Of a stretch of DNA of 64,000 nt, positions 46,735 through 59,456 are shown piece by piece. The translations under genes were made by a program, and so were the position numbers. Source of the DNA: Parus major (taxonomy: Eukaryota > Chordata > Aves > Passeriformes > Paridae); contig NC_031776.1 in assembly GCF_001522545.3 (NCBI RefSeq), forward strand, positions 35,665,964 through 35,729,963, given 5' to 3'. A model generated the notes under the pieces. That model saw only the letters and a list, made by a program, of their open reading frames with translations. It did not search any database and was not told the origin of the DNA. How positions within the stretch are numbered: the first letter of the stretch is position 1; each line of letters begins with the position of its first letter.

Positions 46735-47125
46735 CACGCGTGGGTCCCGGGGCAGGGTGGATTGAGTTCCAGGGATCCCCGGGAGGTTGGGGAGCCGCCC
46801 CCCGAGTCCCCGCAGGTGTCGGGGTCCCGCCCTGCCCGCAGGTGCCACCGCCCCGGGGGCGGGCACGGCGTGTCCGAGCCGCCCGCTCCGCCCCGGCCCC
46901 TCCTCCGCCGGCCCCGCCCGCACGGCCGGGGCCAACATCCCGCTGTCCTGCTGTCCTTCTGCTCCCGTGTCCCACTGTCCTTCTGCTGCCGTGTCCTGCT
47001 GTCCCGTGTCCCGCTGTCCCGGCACGGAGGGTGAGTGCGGGGAAGGGGGCCGGGAGGGGAGCGTGGAGCGGGTTCGGGGCTGCGGGTCCCGCTCTGCTGC
47101 TCCAGGTGATGCTGAGCCGCATCCA
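46735..47125 (+). promoter_or_regulatory. CpG island, candidate promoter and first exon of the next gene
   Basis: This is the most G/C- and CpG-dense stretch of the window, with GC-box-like words (GGGGGCGGGC near 46855, CCGCCCCGGCCCC, CCCCGCCCGC). A consensus donor GAGG/GTGAGTGCGGGG sits at 47030/47031, as expected for a non-coding first exon on the + strand. In other vertebrates KIF5C is followed in the same orientation by LYPD6B and LYPD6, so one of these is a candidate owner. No LU-domain coding exon is seen downstream to the window end. The long open frames here are a by-product of high G/C. Confidence 0.6.
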
Positions 47126-47159
47126 GCCCCGGCGGGAGCGGGCACAGCCAGGGGGCTCC

Positions 47160-47735
47160 GGAATTTGGGTGTCCCCAGCCCCACGGGGAGTGGGAAGTGA
47201 CACCGGAATTTGGGTGTCCCCAGCCCCACGAGGAGTAGGAAGTGACACCGGAATTTTGGTGTCCCCAGCCCCACAGGGAGTGGGAAATGGAACTGGAATC
47301 TGGATGTCCTCTGCCCTATGGGAGTGGGAAATTGCTTCAGAATCTGGGTATCCCCAGCGCCACGGGGAGTGGGAAGTGACACCGGGATTTGGGTGTCCCC
47401 AGCCCTATGGGAGTGGGAGGTGGCTCCGGAATCTGGGTGTCCCCAGCCCTATGGGAGTGGAAGGTGCCACTGAAATCAGGGTATCTCCAGCCCCAGCGGT
47501 TTTGGGGAGTGGGAGCTGGCACCAAAAGAGGGTGTCCTCAGGCCTGCTGGTTTGGGGGGACAGGAGGTGGCACCAAAATCAGGGTGTTGGCAGCTCTGGT
47601 GGTTTGGGGAGAAGGAGGTGGCACTGAAAACCCTGGCAGTTCTGGGGAGCAGAACGTGGCACCTAAATCAAGGTGTCCCCAGCCACACAGCAAGCAGGAG
47701 GTGTCACCAAAACCAGGGTGTCCCCAGCAGCTGTG
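47160..47735. repeat. 45-bp G/C-rich minisatellite, about 13 copies
   Basis: Units beginning GGAATTTGGGTGTCCCCAGC start at 47160, 47205, 47250, 47295, 47339, 47384, 47428 and 47471. More diverged units of 43-51 bp follow to about 47735. The 45-bp length keeps frames open on both strands (a 15-residue repeat such as SLPTPRGAGDTQIPV on the minus strand), but this is a periodicity effect. Confidence 0.93.
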
Positions 47736-48039
47736 GCACTGGCAGGATGGAGCCAGGCTGTGGGAAGTGCTGTGTGTGCAGCGTCAAGTGCCTGGGACCC
47801 AATTCACAGCCTGTGTTTAACAGGTCCCTTGTAAAAGTGCAGTTATTACACATCTCCTGATGATTATAGAGCTGTAAAAAGAACTGGGCTCTGTGTTCCA
47901 CAGGTGTGGATGCCAACCTCGGGCTCTTTAGCAGTGGGGCTTCAACCTAGGAAGTGACAGAACGCAATAAAAATGTACTTAGTGCAGCAAAAACTGTGAG
48001 TGAAAAACACAGTCTGCCCACCGTGAAGGCTGCAGAGGG

Positions 48040-48330
48040 ATTTGGATAAGGGCCTGGAGTGGCAGGACAAGGGAGAACGGCTTCCCACTGCCAGAGGGCA
48101 GGGATGGATGGGATATTGGGAAGGAATTCCTCGCTGGGAGGGTGGGCAGGCCCTGGCACAGGGTGCCCAGAGCAGCTGTGGCTGTCCCTGGATCCGTGGA
48201 AGTGCCCAAGGCCAGGTTGGACAGGGTGTGGAGCAGCCTGGGATAGTGGGAGATGTCCCTGCCATGTCAGGGGGTGGATTGGGATGTGTTTAAGGTCCCC
48301 ACAAGCCAAGCCATCCTGTGATCCTATAAA
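48040..48330 (+). mobile_element. CR1 LINE fragment with 3' end
   Basis: It contains GGGATGGATGGGATATTGGG, CCAAGGCCAGGTTGGACAGG and TTTAAGGTCCCCACAAGCCA and ends in ATCCTATAAAATCCTATAAA, a CR1-type terminal short repeat in the + orientation. Confidence 0.9.
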
Positions 48331-50004
48331 ATCCTATAAAAGCACATGAGCAGGTGCTGGGCTGACCCTGGCAGGTTGGGGAAGCGCTGCCTTTAGCGTG
48401 GTGTTTTTCTCCAGAATGGACACAGGCTTCTGGTAGCTATTCCCAATATCCAGCTGCATATCCTTGTGCTGAATCAGGCTGTAAATCCCTTGGAACAACA
48501 ACAACCAGCAGTGTTGGGGGGATTGTGTGGCTGGTGGGCACTGAGGGCTCGCTTCTGCACGAGGCCCTGGTGCTCTGCTGATGCAGGGAATGGAAACAGT
48601 CCTGGGCTCGAGGAGCACACGTGGTTCACCCAGCTAGGACTGGTTTGCAAGACCCAGCTGGTTGATTCCTGAGGGCAGTCTCAGGGAAATGGGATTGTGT
48701 GATTTCCCATCTGTCAGAGGGTAACGCAGCAGAGATCAGAGCAGTTGCAGAGCCATGTGCTGCAGCCTCCTCCAGAAATGCCATGCTGGTAATCCCAGAT
48801 GCTCAGAGAATGAGTCAAGTTTCTCTCCCTCAATAAACACGGTTTTGTTTAAAATCATAAAATATTAAGTGTTTAGACCTCTGTTTCTTCAGGTCAGTTC
48901 TAAACCTCTTAAGTTTTAAAGCTTCCTCCATGACTTTGGACCTCCCCATTGTCACACCTCTGCTTGGACAAGTTTTTAAGAAAAGGACAAAAAGATTAAA
49001 AGGTTTGTGACGACAGAGGATCGAGTTTGAGAACACATAGATCAGCTCAGAGAAGGAGAATTCAGCTCTGATTCTGTCCCCATTTTGCGTGCCTGTGTCC
49101 CCTTGCCCAGCCAGGCCCTGTACCTGCAGTGCAGGTGAATTCCAGAGGTAATTGCAGAGGGATGTTTTATGGCACGGAGCAAGGGAGTTGTCCAGGTTGT
49201 TGCACAGCTTGGTGATTCATCAACCTTTGCAGGGTGGTATTTTACTCTTCCAGTCAGCCCACAATTAACTCGGGTAGCAGAGTTCCACCTCTTCCCTCCG
49301 TGCCTTCCTTGCTTTAAGTCAATTAGTGCTTCCCAGCGTGATAATTGCTCTGCTCCCGCCAGTCTCATCCTCTCAGTGACATCCCTTCCAAGGGGATAAT
49401 CTGCAGCCCTTTAGCCTCAGCCTGGCTCTGGCAGGGCGAATCTCTCTGAGCTTTGACATCGGGGTGATGTTCGCTGTCAGGAGCTGGGAGATGCCGTAAT
49501 GGGCTGACACGGGACGGATCCCGCGCGCTGATCCTGGGAACGCTTGGGATGCGTTCCCTTTGTCTGGCAGGAGGAGGAGGAGGAGGAGGGAAAGCACGGC
49601 CAAGGTGGGGGAGATGTGGTCTCTGGGTCAGGGAGGTGATTGCCATTGACATCTCGAAGTGCTGCAAGGAAAAAATCCATCTTAGAGGAACCGGCGCCTT
49701 TCCTGCACCCTTGGGAGCTCCAAGGGAGAGACACCGGTGCCTTGTTAGCTCAGGGCTGAGGCAGGTTATCCCAATTGCTTCCTGCTTGGTTTTCCATTTC
49801 CCAAGTTCCAGGTGTGAGAGAAGAGAGAGGAAATATTTCCTTTTATCCTCTTTATATGGCTGTGGTAATTACGTAGGAGAATCCTGTCCAGAATCAGGAG
49901 ATACAAACTCAGATTACAGAAGTCACCAAGTGGAATATTCCCAACCCACAGATGATTCCCTGTCTCTGCAAGATTCCCTACCCATGGTAGGGGCTTGGAA
50001 CAAG
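48331..50004. other. Intergenic or intronic sequence, no gene recognised
   Basis: Mixed composition with a short (GGA)n tract at about 49570-49590. The 166-codon frame starting at 49549 runs into a CR1 end and has no domain I recognise. Confidence 0.5.
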
Positions 50005-50047
50005 ATGAGCTTTAAAGGTCCCTTCCAACCCAAACCATTCTGTGATT
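50005..50047 (+). mobile_element. CR1 LINE 3' end scrap
   Basis: TTTAAAGGTCCCTTCCAACC then CAAACCATTCTGTGATT is the characteristic CR1 3' terminus. Confidence 0.8.
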
Positions 50048-50474
50048 AAAAGCTTTAAAAAGATTTGCTGCGTGAATTTTGATACCTCTGAAAATTCCCC
50101 TTTTTTTTCCCCCCCAAAGATTGTGCTCCTCAATATTTTAATTCCTTCCCTCAGATCCATTGGCTGGATCCTGTGGACTCAAAGGAAAGGAATGCTTCGG
50201 TTATTCCCGTGTGTGCCTCAAAGGCCTCCTGGATGAGGTGCATGTCCAACAGTTCAGAAGTGGTGAAAAGGCACCTCTGGTAGCTCCATGCCAAAAAACT
50301 TCAGAAGGAATTTCAGGTGGCAGCTTTCCTGAAGGATTGAGGCGGACTGAGTGATGCATGTGATGTTGGCAGTTATTCTTCCAGTAATTGCTGGGAGAAT
50401 CTTTTAGTCTAAACCAGGAGGTTTCAGCTGGGATTTGCACGTGATTTGATCAGCAGGATGGTCATTCCCAGTGC

Positions 50475-50608
50475 CAAATGCTGAAGGCCAGGTTGGACAG
50501 GGCTTGGAGCAACCTGGGACAGTGGAAGTGTCCCTGCCCATGGCAGAGGGTGGAATGGGATTAATTTAAGGTCCCTTCCAACCCAGACCATGCTGGCATT
50601 CCATGATT
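50475..50608 (+). mobile_element. CR1 LINE 3' fragment
   Basis: CTGAAGGCCAGGTTGGACAG, CCTGGGACAGTGGAAGTGTC and TTTAAGGTCCCTTCCAACCC in the + orientation, ending near CATTCCATGATTTT. Confidence 0.88.
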
Positions 50609-50947
50609 TTAAGTGAGGGCTCAGGATAGCCGTTGGCATTCCTTGTTTTCTTGCTGTGACCCCGAGCAGGGAGCAAAAGTTACGATCCAACAAAATGAGA
50701 TTGGGATTTCTTGCCTGAAGCCTTTTGATGTGCCTGGGTTGAACTGCAGGCTTTGGCGCAAATTCAGGGTAAAATGGTTTTCATTTGGGTTTTGTCTCAG
50801 CTTTGCTTTGATGTCCAAACAAATCTGAACTGTTGTGTGAAACCTGCTTGGAATAAATTTACAAACCCCATTGTTGTCATCTTACAGGTCTGGAAGTGGG
50901 ACAGTCAAGGAATGAAAGCTGAGGTTATGTGTTAAAAAAAACCCAAA

Positions 50948-51000
50948 GAATCATCCTGGAATGGTTTGGGTTGGAAGGGCCCTTAAAGCTCATCCCATTC
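50948..51000 (-). mobile_element. CR1 LINE 3' end scrap
   Basis: AATCATCCTGGAATGGTTTG then GGTTGGAAGGGCCCTTAAAG is the reverse complement of the CR1 terminus. Confidence 0.8.
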
Positions 51001-52244
51001 CCAGAAATTCTCCTGAAGTTTGTACAGGTGGCAGAGGTAGAGCCCAGCCCTGCCCTCACTGCTCTTCAGGGAAAATTGTGGTTTCTTGAATTTAGTGTTT
51101 CCACTCCTCAGCTCTCAATCCAGGGGAAGGTCCACTCCATCCTTCCTTTTCATCTGTCATTATTCTGCATTTTTTATAACAGGAGTGCACGTTAAAAAAC
51201 AAAGTGGGATCAGATCCTTACAACAACAGGGTGAAAAATCAGGTGCATAAATAGATTGGACATTCTGCTTCTTCCAAATATTAAAACAGAATTATTCTCA
51301 GTCTCTTAATTAGTTTTGCCCATAAATTAGTATGTCTGTGAGAACAATTTTCTTTCCTATGTCAAAATACCCCTGTTTTCCTTTAAAGAAATGTTTTCCT
51401 TCCTCTTAGCCCAGTTAGACAATTATTTCCAAATTCTGGAGAAGCTAAGTCGGAAATCTTTAGGCCTGTACTGATTTATATGGATTGAGAACTAAGAGCA
51501 ATTGTAGGAGCAGCCTTGCTTTATGTTTAAATGCAAGATATTGTCATTTTTAACAGACAAAAACCCTGGATGAAACACCATCTTTAGTGGTATGGTAACA
51601 ATTCCTCCCGTGGCGGCTCCGGGGAACCTTCCATCCCTTAAATCCCCGCCGCAGAGTGCGGGGCTGAAGGTGTTTGGGGTTGGAAGGAGCCATCCCAGCC
51701 TGGCTGCTCCAGGGAGCTGCCTCTGGCTCTGGTGAATACCTGCTCCTCCAGGGCACCTTTCCACCCTCCCTTCCTCACCTGGCCACGTGAAGCAGCAAGC
51801 CAGACACCAGATTATCTCCCCAGCCCCGGGGATGTGCCCTGGAGGGTGGTGATTACCCTGCTCAGGAGTCTAAACACGCAGATGGGAGCACTTAGCGTCA
51901 TCTAATCCCTTATTTTTTAATTTTTTTTGGGGGGAAAATGCTGCTCTGGTTTTGTCCTGATGTGAAGGAACCTGTTGCGGCAAATTGCGCTAATTCAGAG
52001 CTCGGCTTAATAGGCTGAAATGGAGCTAAAAGCTTTGGAGAGAAGTGAGGGCAGGAGCCTCGTGTGCCCCCACAGTGCCTCAAACCTTCTTCCCAGGGAC
52101 TGCTTTGGCTTAAATTTAAAATTTTAAAAAACCCATTTAAGGCTGGACTTGAGGAGTTTTGGTGCTTTGGATGTGAAGAGTTTTTTTGTGTTAGGTGTGG
52201 GGTTGGAGAGTGTGGCTGTTCCTTCTTTCTGGCCGCTAAGAAAA
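51001..52244. other. Intergenic or intronic sequence, no gene recognised
   Basis: Mixed composition, no tandem array and no coding signal that I can support. Confidence 0.45.
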
Positions 52245-52575
52245 TCCATTTCATGGAATATCCTGAGCTGGGAGGAACCCAGAAGATCGTGGATCCAGCT
52301 CCTGGCCCTGCACAGACACCCCAAAATCCCACCCTGGGCATCCCTGGCAGCGCTGTCCAAACACTCCTGGAGCTCTGGCAGCCTTGGGAATGTGCTCATT
52401 CCCTGGGGAGCCTCAGCACCCTCTGGGGAAAAATCCTTTCCCTGAAATCCAACCTAAACCTGCCCTGGCCCAGCTCCAGCTGTTCCCTGGGTCACAGAGA
52501 GCAGAGATCGGAGCTGCCTCTCAGGAGGAAGCTCCAGGCTGGGCTGAGTCTCCTCCCTTCAGCCTTTTCTCCAGG
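52245..52575 (-). mobile_element. CR1 LINE fragment
   Basis: GAATATCCTGAGCTGGGAGG, CCCTGCACAGACACCCCAAA and TTCTCCAGGCTGGACACACC follow the order of the reverse complement of a CR1 3' region, the same subtype as 27528-27725. The 329-codon frame starting at 52064 crosses this element and is not a gene. Confidence 0.87.
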
Positions 52576-53027
52576 CTGGACACACCAAGGCACTTTGTGG
52601 GGTTTTTTATGGCCATATTTTGGCTTTTTCTTTCAGAAAAAAGCATCAGGTGTGTGCTCAGCTCTGTTTTCTGGCTGGGATCATCGTTTTCCCTTGGAAG
52701 TTCACTGTCCCCATCTGTTGTGCCTGGCTGGGGTAATGAAACATCTTCCCAGGCTCATCCTGGTTTCTGTAATTCCCAGCTCTTTGTGGCTTGGATGCTG
52801 TAGGAAAATCCCCTCCTTGGCTCTTTCAGGACAGAGCAGCTGTGGCTGCCCCAAAATTGGAGTTTGTTCCCAGGGCAGGCCCTGTGCCCATCCTTTAAAA
52901 CTAATCCTACACAACAAAAATCCAAAAATTCAGATTACAGAAGTTCCTCCCTCTTTGAGAAGGTTCAGGACATCTCATCCCCCTCATGTGGATGTGCAGT
53001 CAAATCAGAGGAGTCAAATTCATATAA

Positions 53028-53530
53028 AAATTAATTTTATGTATTATATATAAATATTATATCTTTATATAATACATAAATATATATTTACATAGATTTT
53101 AATATAATATATAATATATAATATATAGTATATAGTATATAGTATATAATATGTAATATATAATATATAATATGTAATATGTAATATGTAATATATAATA
53201 TATAATATATAATATATAATATATAATATGTAATATGTAATATGTAATATATACCATATAATATTTAATGTTTAATATTTAATATATAACACATAATATT
53301 ATAATTATAATAATTATAATATGTAATATTAATATTATTATAGAAATATATAAATAGAATTTAATATAGAACTTTTATATTATAAATACATAAATAAATA
53401 AAAATACAATTATATGAAACATAAATATATAAAATTTATAAAGATAATTGCAAATAATAATAATAAAAATATATAAAAGCACATATATTCTAAAAATAAA
53501 ATTATTTTTATATAACTACATAAAAATGAA
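53028..53530. repeat. A/T-rich simple repeat, ATATAATATGTA type
   Basis: About 500 bases of near-pure A/T built from ATAATATATAATATGTAAT words, largely self-complementary. Confidence 0.95.
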
Positions 53531-54488
53531 TTTCAATGCATTAAGAAAATCCAGCAGCAGAGCTTCTGCAGAAGTCAGAGAATCAGAGTGTCCAAGGAAA
53601 CCCAGGAGATCCTGGCACTGCAGCTGCTCCTCTGGGATATCAGTTTTTAAAACACCATGTGGGTGGAAGGGCTGGGGAATCTCCCCGTGCAGAGCCAATC
53701 CCAGCCTGGGGCTGCTTTCTGTTCCTCCTAATTATTTTATTTTTCTGAGATTATTGCAACACTGCCTGATATCAATCTGCTCTGATAACACTGGAAATCC
53801 ACAGCACAGAAGGGAAAAAAATTCTTTCAGTTTCAGGAAGGACTTTTGCTGTGGGTTTTTATATTTAATTATCTTGTTTCTTTACTTCAGCATTTATATA
53901 TATATATAAATTGTATCTATAACTTTTCAGAATTGACTGTTTGCCTTCATTTCTTCAAATGAAGAAACAGAAATTCCTATCTTTCCTTTCCTTCCCTGTA
54001 ATTATTCTCACATTTGGAAAGATTTGTGAGACCCTTGGTGCCAAAAATTGGCACCAATGATCTCTAGTGGAGAAAACCTTAAAATAGGTGTTTATAATAT
54101 TCATGAGGTATCAAAGAGCTGCAGATTTACAGCTGATCTGCACAGACTTGAAAATCTCTTTTCTGTGAGGCAATAAATGAAGTTAATAATTGCAGGACAA
54201 TTAGAGCAGGAGAGTGATGTGTGGAGCGAGGTAGGATTTCTCCTTCGCTGCTCACAGGAAATGAGAGATTTGGGGTGCAGGGCCCTGAGTGTCCTTTGAC
54301 CTGCACTCTCTACCACAGGTGGGTAAAATACTCCAAGTAGTAAGGTTTTGGTTGAAGCAAGCTGCTAATTTAGCTAAAATCTGCATTTTTTTATTGTTTT
54401 TTCCCCTTTTGGAGGGATGTCAGTGCCTCCCTGGAGTGCCCCAGGCTCTGGGAGCTCTGTGCTAAATCAAACTGGAATTTGGGGAATT
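53531..54488. other. Intergenic or intronic sequence, no gene recognised
   Basis: Mixed composition with a short (TA)n run near 53895. No exon supported. Confidence 0.45.
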
Positions 54489-54925
54489 CACCACCCCTGA
54501 GTGGTCTGGGCTGGAGAGACCTTCAGGATGATCCTATCCCACCTGGGACACCTCCCACTGTCCCAGGCTGCTCCATCCTGGCCTTGGACATTCCCAGGGA
54601 TCCAGGGACAGCCACAGCTGCTCTGGGAATTCCATCCCAGCCTTTCCCCACCCTCCCAGCCAGGAATTCCTTCCCAATATCCCGCTCAAATCTCCCCTTT
54701 TCCAGTGGGAAGCCATTCCCTGTGTCCTGTCTCTCCATCCCTTGTAAACCATCCCTCTCCATCTTTCCTGCAGCTCCTTCAGGTGCTGGGAGGCCACAGT
54801 GAGCTCACCCCTAAGCTTCTCCAGGCTGAACATTCCCAACTCCCTCAGCCTTTCCTGGTGGGAGAGGTGCAGGAAGGTCCTTGTGGGTCCCCTCCTGCTC
54901 AGGAAGTTGTAACCAAACATGAAAT
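54489..54925 (-). mobile_element. CR1 LINE fragment spanning the start of the duplicated block
   Basis: CTGGGCTGGAGAGACCTTCA, CACCTCCCACTGTCCCAGGC, AATTCCTTCCCAATATCCCG and TTCTCCAGGCTGAACATTCC are the reverse complement of CR1. The part from 54813 onward is repeated at 59457. Confidence 0.9.
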
Positions 54926-56616
54926 TTTCTTGTAGCAGTTGATATTATTTAAGGATTTGTCTTGCAGAGAACCAAACCAGGTTTGATTCTCCACGTTTTT
55001 ATTGTTTTTACCCCTCTGCACCCCACGGCGCCGTGTCCCTCCTCACCAGCTGCAATCACCCCTGGCTGTGCCATTGATTGTTTTGTACCAACTCCTCACA
55101 TTTATTTCTCCCTCCCACCCACCTGCCAGGGCTGGGAACCTCAGTTCCTGAGCCATTGTGAATTCCCCAGGGAATGCTGGAGTAGCCTTGACTCCCTTTC
55201 CTGACCAAGCCTGACTCAGAAATGCCCTGGTGCTTTGACAAATGATGCTTGGCTGCTGGCAAAGTATTGTTTGCTGTGGTTTGGGGGCAGAGAAACAAAT
55301 ATATCACTTAAAATTCCCAGGAGAGGAGGAGAAGGCCTTTGCTCACGTATTTCCATGCCTCAGGATTTATTTTTCCCTGGCAGAACTTAGTGAACCCACC
55401 AAGGGCAAGCTCTGAAAAAGGATAACAATGAGATGTGGATTTCTGATACAGAGAAGTTTCTTTCCTCTTCTTCTTTTTACCAAAAGGCACACAGGGTAAC
55501 TGAAGTCACATCAAATACTTTAAATGCGTTTTTGCTGGGTTATGTAACATATGAAAGGAGCAGAATTTGTCTTTCTGCATCAGAATTTGGTTCTTTGCGT
55601 TGACTGGAGCCAGCTGGGACAGCAGATCTGATCTGATCAAAGGCATTTTCCACTTCATTTCCATACCTTATCATGTCTTCCTCAGCAGTAAAACCTGAAG
55701 GTTTGGTTTTTCCAGAGAGGGGTTTTATTCAGGGAATGGTCAGGCATTGATGTGCTGCAGGGAGAGGATGAGTGGTTGCCTTGCATCACTTATTAAATCA
55801 CTTTTTTTTTTTTTCTTTTTTTTTTTGTTATTTCTTAAATAAAGCATTTTTAAAAAGTTGCATTGCATGGACATCCCATAGTAATTGATCACCTGGAGCT
55901 CTTGCTTTGTATTTCGGCTACTCTTGGGTTTTCAAACCTCAAACTCTCACCCCTTCCTTGCCAAAAAAGGCCTTTCAAGGAATCCCTTTAGGAATTGCAG
56001 CTGTGGCACGCTGATATCAGCATGTAGGATTTTATTTTTGGTTTTTAAGCCTCCAGGTGTTTCTCCATCACTGACTGCACCCCGGTGTGAACGGTGAGTG
56101 TGGAACTGAAGGATCCCTTTGGTTTTTGGGACTCCTGGAAACCTCGTGCTTGGAGCACTGGGTGTTTTTGGGGGATCCTGCCTCCCCAAAAGCTGGGTGA
56201 CAAAACGACTGGGATTGAAAGGAGCAGTGTTTTCCCTTCTTTTTCAAGAAGCCCAGGGCAAACAGCAGCTCCTCTGATGCCTTAATTGAATAAAAAACGC
56301 CCCAAGATTTAAACCATGGTTAAATCCTGCAGTGTGGCTCAGGTTTTAACCACGAGCCAGCAGCTGAAGCCAGAGCTGTGTAAAATCCCTGCAGGAATAT
56401 CATGGGAGCAGAGGATCAGAAAGGATCAAGGCCACTTGGAGCTGGTTTTGAGGGTTCTTCTGCCGTGACAAAAACCTGTCCTGGGGTGTCCAACAGTGGA
56501 AAATGTCACTGGACACACAACTTGATTTATGAACGCCCTTTGTGTGCTGGGGAAGCACAACCAGGGCCAATCCTGGGGTTTGGAGGCTCAGTGGATGCCT
56601 TGTGGACAGTGCAGAG

Positions 56617-56695
56617 GTGCCCAGCAGATGATTTTTGTGCCCAGCAGATGATTTTTGTGCCCAGCAGATGATTTTTGTGCCCAGCAGATGTTTTT
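56617..56695 (+). repeat. 20-bp tandem repeat, four copies (also in copy 2 at 61261)
   Basis: Four units of TGCCCAGCAGATGATTTTTG, the last slightly changed. It falls within the duplicated block, so it occurs twice in the window. Confidence 0.95.
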
Positions 56696-57954
56696 TGGCA
56701 GCACAGAGGGAGGAGGAAGCGTTTCCTCACCTTTCTTTGCTTGGGGAAGCTCTGCTTTAATTCTGGGAGGAGAATTCAGGAATGAGGAGGCAAAATCAGG
56801 TTTGGGGTTGACCTCAGGGCCTGGGGATCTTGGAAAGGATGAACTGTAGGGTTGTTCCAGTTGGTTACCAGGTTATGTTTAATCCAAAAATCCAGGATAT
56901 TTCAGATATTTCTCTCTGGGTAATCACTCAGACTTGTTGTACATAATATTGCTAAGTTGCTTTTTTTCTGATTTTATGAATGGTGTTAGTCCACCTGGCT
57001 ACTTTCATTGTGGAATTCTCTGGATGCTTGATGATTTTTTTAAAAATAGATAATGTTACTTCTAGGGTTTGATGATTTTAGACCCATATCCCCATTTTCT
57101 CTAATATTGCCAAAAATGTGGTGTTGTCTCTGTGAGGATCAGAGAGTCCAATCTGTTGCTCTCTTCCCACAGAAAGTTTCCTTTGTTGTGTGTGGATAGA
57201 AACCAATTTTTCTCCTCAGTTAATACCCAGCTAAATGCAAAATACATCTTTATTAAAAATCTGTTTCTCTATGTGTCCTCTTGAGTAGTTTGACCACCAC
57301 AGTGAAGCAATTACACGATAAACTCTTTCAAAAAGAACGTTTAATTGCAGGAGGAATTTTTCCTTGCGTGCTTAGCTGCCAAAATAAAGGGAACTGAGAT
57401 CTTCTTTGAATTGTCAGGGTTGTCTTAACTGGTTAAATCCATGTTTACGAGCTCGTCTGTGGTTAACCACCCCTAGATAAGATCATGGACTGTCTCCCTG
57501 TGAGTGTAACAGGTGAGGGTTGATGCTGCAATTCACATTTAAATCGCTTTGTGCTTTGATTTGATTTGATTTTTATTGATTTTATTTTCCCCTCTGTGGC
57601 TTTGAGAGGGATTTGGTGTTTATAAAGTGTTTTTATGAAGCCACTGTGGCTGGGGAGGGAATGGTTTGCCTTCCTGACACTGCCCCATTTTCCTGTGCTG
57701 CTTCCATTAAAAAAAAAGGCTGCAGTGGCTGAGGATAATGTGCTAAACCACATGTCTGGACACATGCGAGAGGTGAAACCTGAAACTTGGCACTTCAGAC
57801 ACTTTTTAAGTCAACACAGCTAAAAGCAGCCACAGCACAACTCTTGACTGTTCCTTAGTTATACAGAAAAGCAGAAAAAATCTCTTTCAAGCACTGCTTT
57901 CACCCCAGCTGTGACTGAAAGGCTTCTTTGGTTTTCTCTGGAGTTTATCAGGTG

Positions 57955-58375
57955 TTAAAAATACATATTATAATATAATATTATACATATTATAATATGT
58001 TGTACATATTATGATATTGGCTTTTTGTAAATATTAAAATGAATGTGATATGTATAAAGTGTTTATATTTAAATTATGTATAATTTAAATAATAAACAAT
58101 AATAAAATAATATATATTATAATTTATTGTTATTTTATTTATATTTATTATATAAATATAATAAATATAAATATATTTTATATAAATAAATACAGATATT
58201 TTATATATATTATATAAATATAATAAATGTTATATATATTTTATTTTATTTTATTATTTTTATTTTTATTATATTTATAATTCAATTTTATTGTATTATA
58301 TTTAATAAATATATATTTAAATATTATATTTTTATATTATAATAATAATTTAAATATCTACTAAATATGTAGTAG
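57955..58375. repeat. A/T-rich simple repeat (also in copy 2 at 62599)
   Basis: TATAATATA, TTTTATTTTATT and ATAAATATAATAAATAT words over about 420 bases, present in both copies of the duplicated block. Confidence 0.93.
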
Positions 58376-59309
58376 AGTTCTGTTTTTAAGGGACAATCCT
58401 TTGTGCTCTCTTGGCTGAATGCAGAGACACCAGGCCATATCTGTAAATTTTACTTTATTTTATATCCTAAATATATTTCTATTAAACTTTTAAATTATGT
58501 ATAAAATATGCAAACCTGGTTTTTCACACCAGGTACAAGTGAGATTTGAGCTGGAGCATTTGGCCTTTGCCACCAGGGTCGTGTTTTATTGCCAGTTGTT
58601 TTACACCAGGAAATCACAGCGAGTGAATGTATGTCTGTGTCTACAGACTGAAGGATTGTTTAAAATTTATATAGAAATTGAGCATAAAATCTGTTAAAAA
58701 AATGAATTACCAGCAGTCAGATTAGGCAGGCAGATGAGGACACCAGAGTGGAGCCCATTGCAGGTTGTTCTGCAGAAGAAATCTGAAAAATAATAAAACT
58801 TTACAAGCGTGGGGTAAAGTTCTGATGTATTTCCATTTGAAACTGGCATTTAAATCAAGGATTTTGTTCTGAGCACCTGGAGGATTCGATTTTCCCCCCA
58901 AAAGAAGGCAGGAATAGGAATTGTGGTGTCTTTCATTTTCATCTCTCCACTTGCTTGTAGCTTTTTGATCTTTTCTTCGTGTACTTTGCCAGATAATTCG
59001 ATTCAGGCTGTGCACAGGATTTACATTTCTTTGGTCAGCCTCAGCACCTGATTTCCAGACAGAGGAGGAACAGCTGGACTGGGATCTGTTCCATAATCCC
59101 TGGTTGGAAAATGCTCCCTCCCATGGGATGGGGATAATAGTGGGGTTGTTTTTATTTTTAAAGGTTCTGCCCCACTGAAAACTCGAGGTTGAGACCTGCA
59201 GAAAATTGACTTCTTTGGAGCTACTGAAGGAGGAGGTTCTGCTCTCCTGGCTGAAGCAAAATTCATTTATTTCTGTATTAATATGGGATAAATCAATCCA
59301 AAAAGCACA

Positions 59310-59356
59310 AATCTTTTGAGGAGCAGATGGAGGAGCTGGGAAGGGGCTGGAGAATT
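59310..59356 (+). mobile_element. CR1-like edge piece before the gap
   Basis: TTTTGAGGAGCAGATGGAGG then AGCTGGGAAGGGGCTGGAGA resembles the CR1 internal sequence GAGGAGCAGCTGAGGGAGCT in the + orientation. It is cut off by the N run. Confidence 0.6.
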
Positions 59357-59456
59357 NNNNNNNNNNNNNNNNNNNNNNNNNNNNNNNNNNNNNNNNNNNN
59401 NNNNNNNNNNNNNNNNNNNNNNNNNNNNNNNNNNNNNNNNNNNNNNNNNNNNNNNN
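59357..59456. other. Assembly gap of exactly 100 N
   Basis: A round 100-N run is the usual placeholder for a gap of unknown size. CR1-like sequence in opposite orientations enters it from the two sides. Confidence 0.99.

Larger units (their letters stand above)
54813..59356 (+). repeat. Duplicated 4,544-bp block, copy 1
   Basis: Every base I compared from AAGCTTCTCCAGGCTGAACA (54813) to GGGCTGGAGAATT (59356) recurs at an offset of 4,644 in copy 2. The one mismatch seen is C at 54889 versus T at 59533. The block starts inside a minus-strand CR1 piece and ends in a short + strand CR1-like piece that meets the N run. It contains a T-rich tract (55800-55830), a 20-bp repeat (56617-56695) and an A/T block (57955-58375). 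No gene is recognised. Confidence 0.97.

Noticed and set aside
46677..47627. 316-codon + strand frame and 193- and 221-codon minus-strand frames
   Set aside because: They cover a CpG island and the 45-bp minisatellite. Open frames on both strands come from high G/C and a repeat length divisible by three. No domain is recognisable.
49549..50049. 166-codon + strand frame
   Set aside because: It starts in a (GGA)n tract, ends in a CR1 3' terminus and has no recognisable domain.
52064..53053. 329-codon + strand frame
   Set aside because: It runs through a minus-strand CR1 fragment and into an A/T array, with no domain and no splice support.
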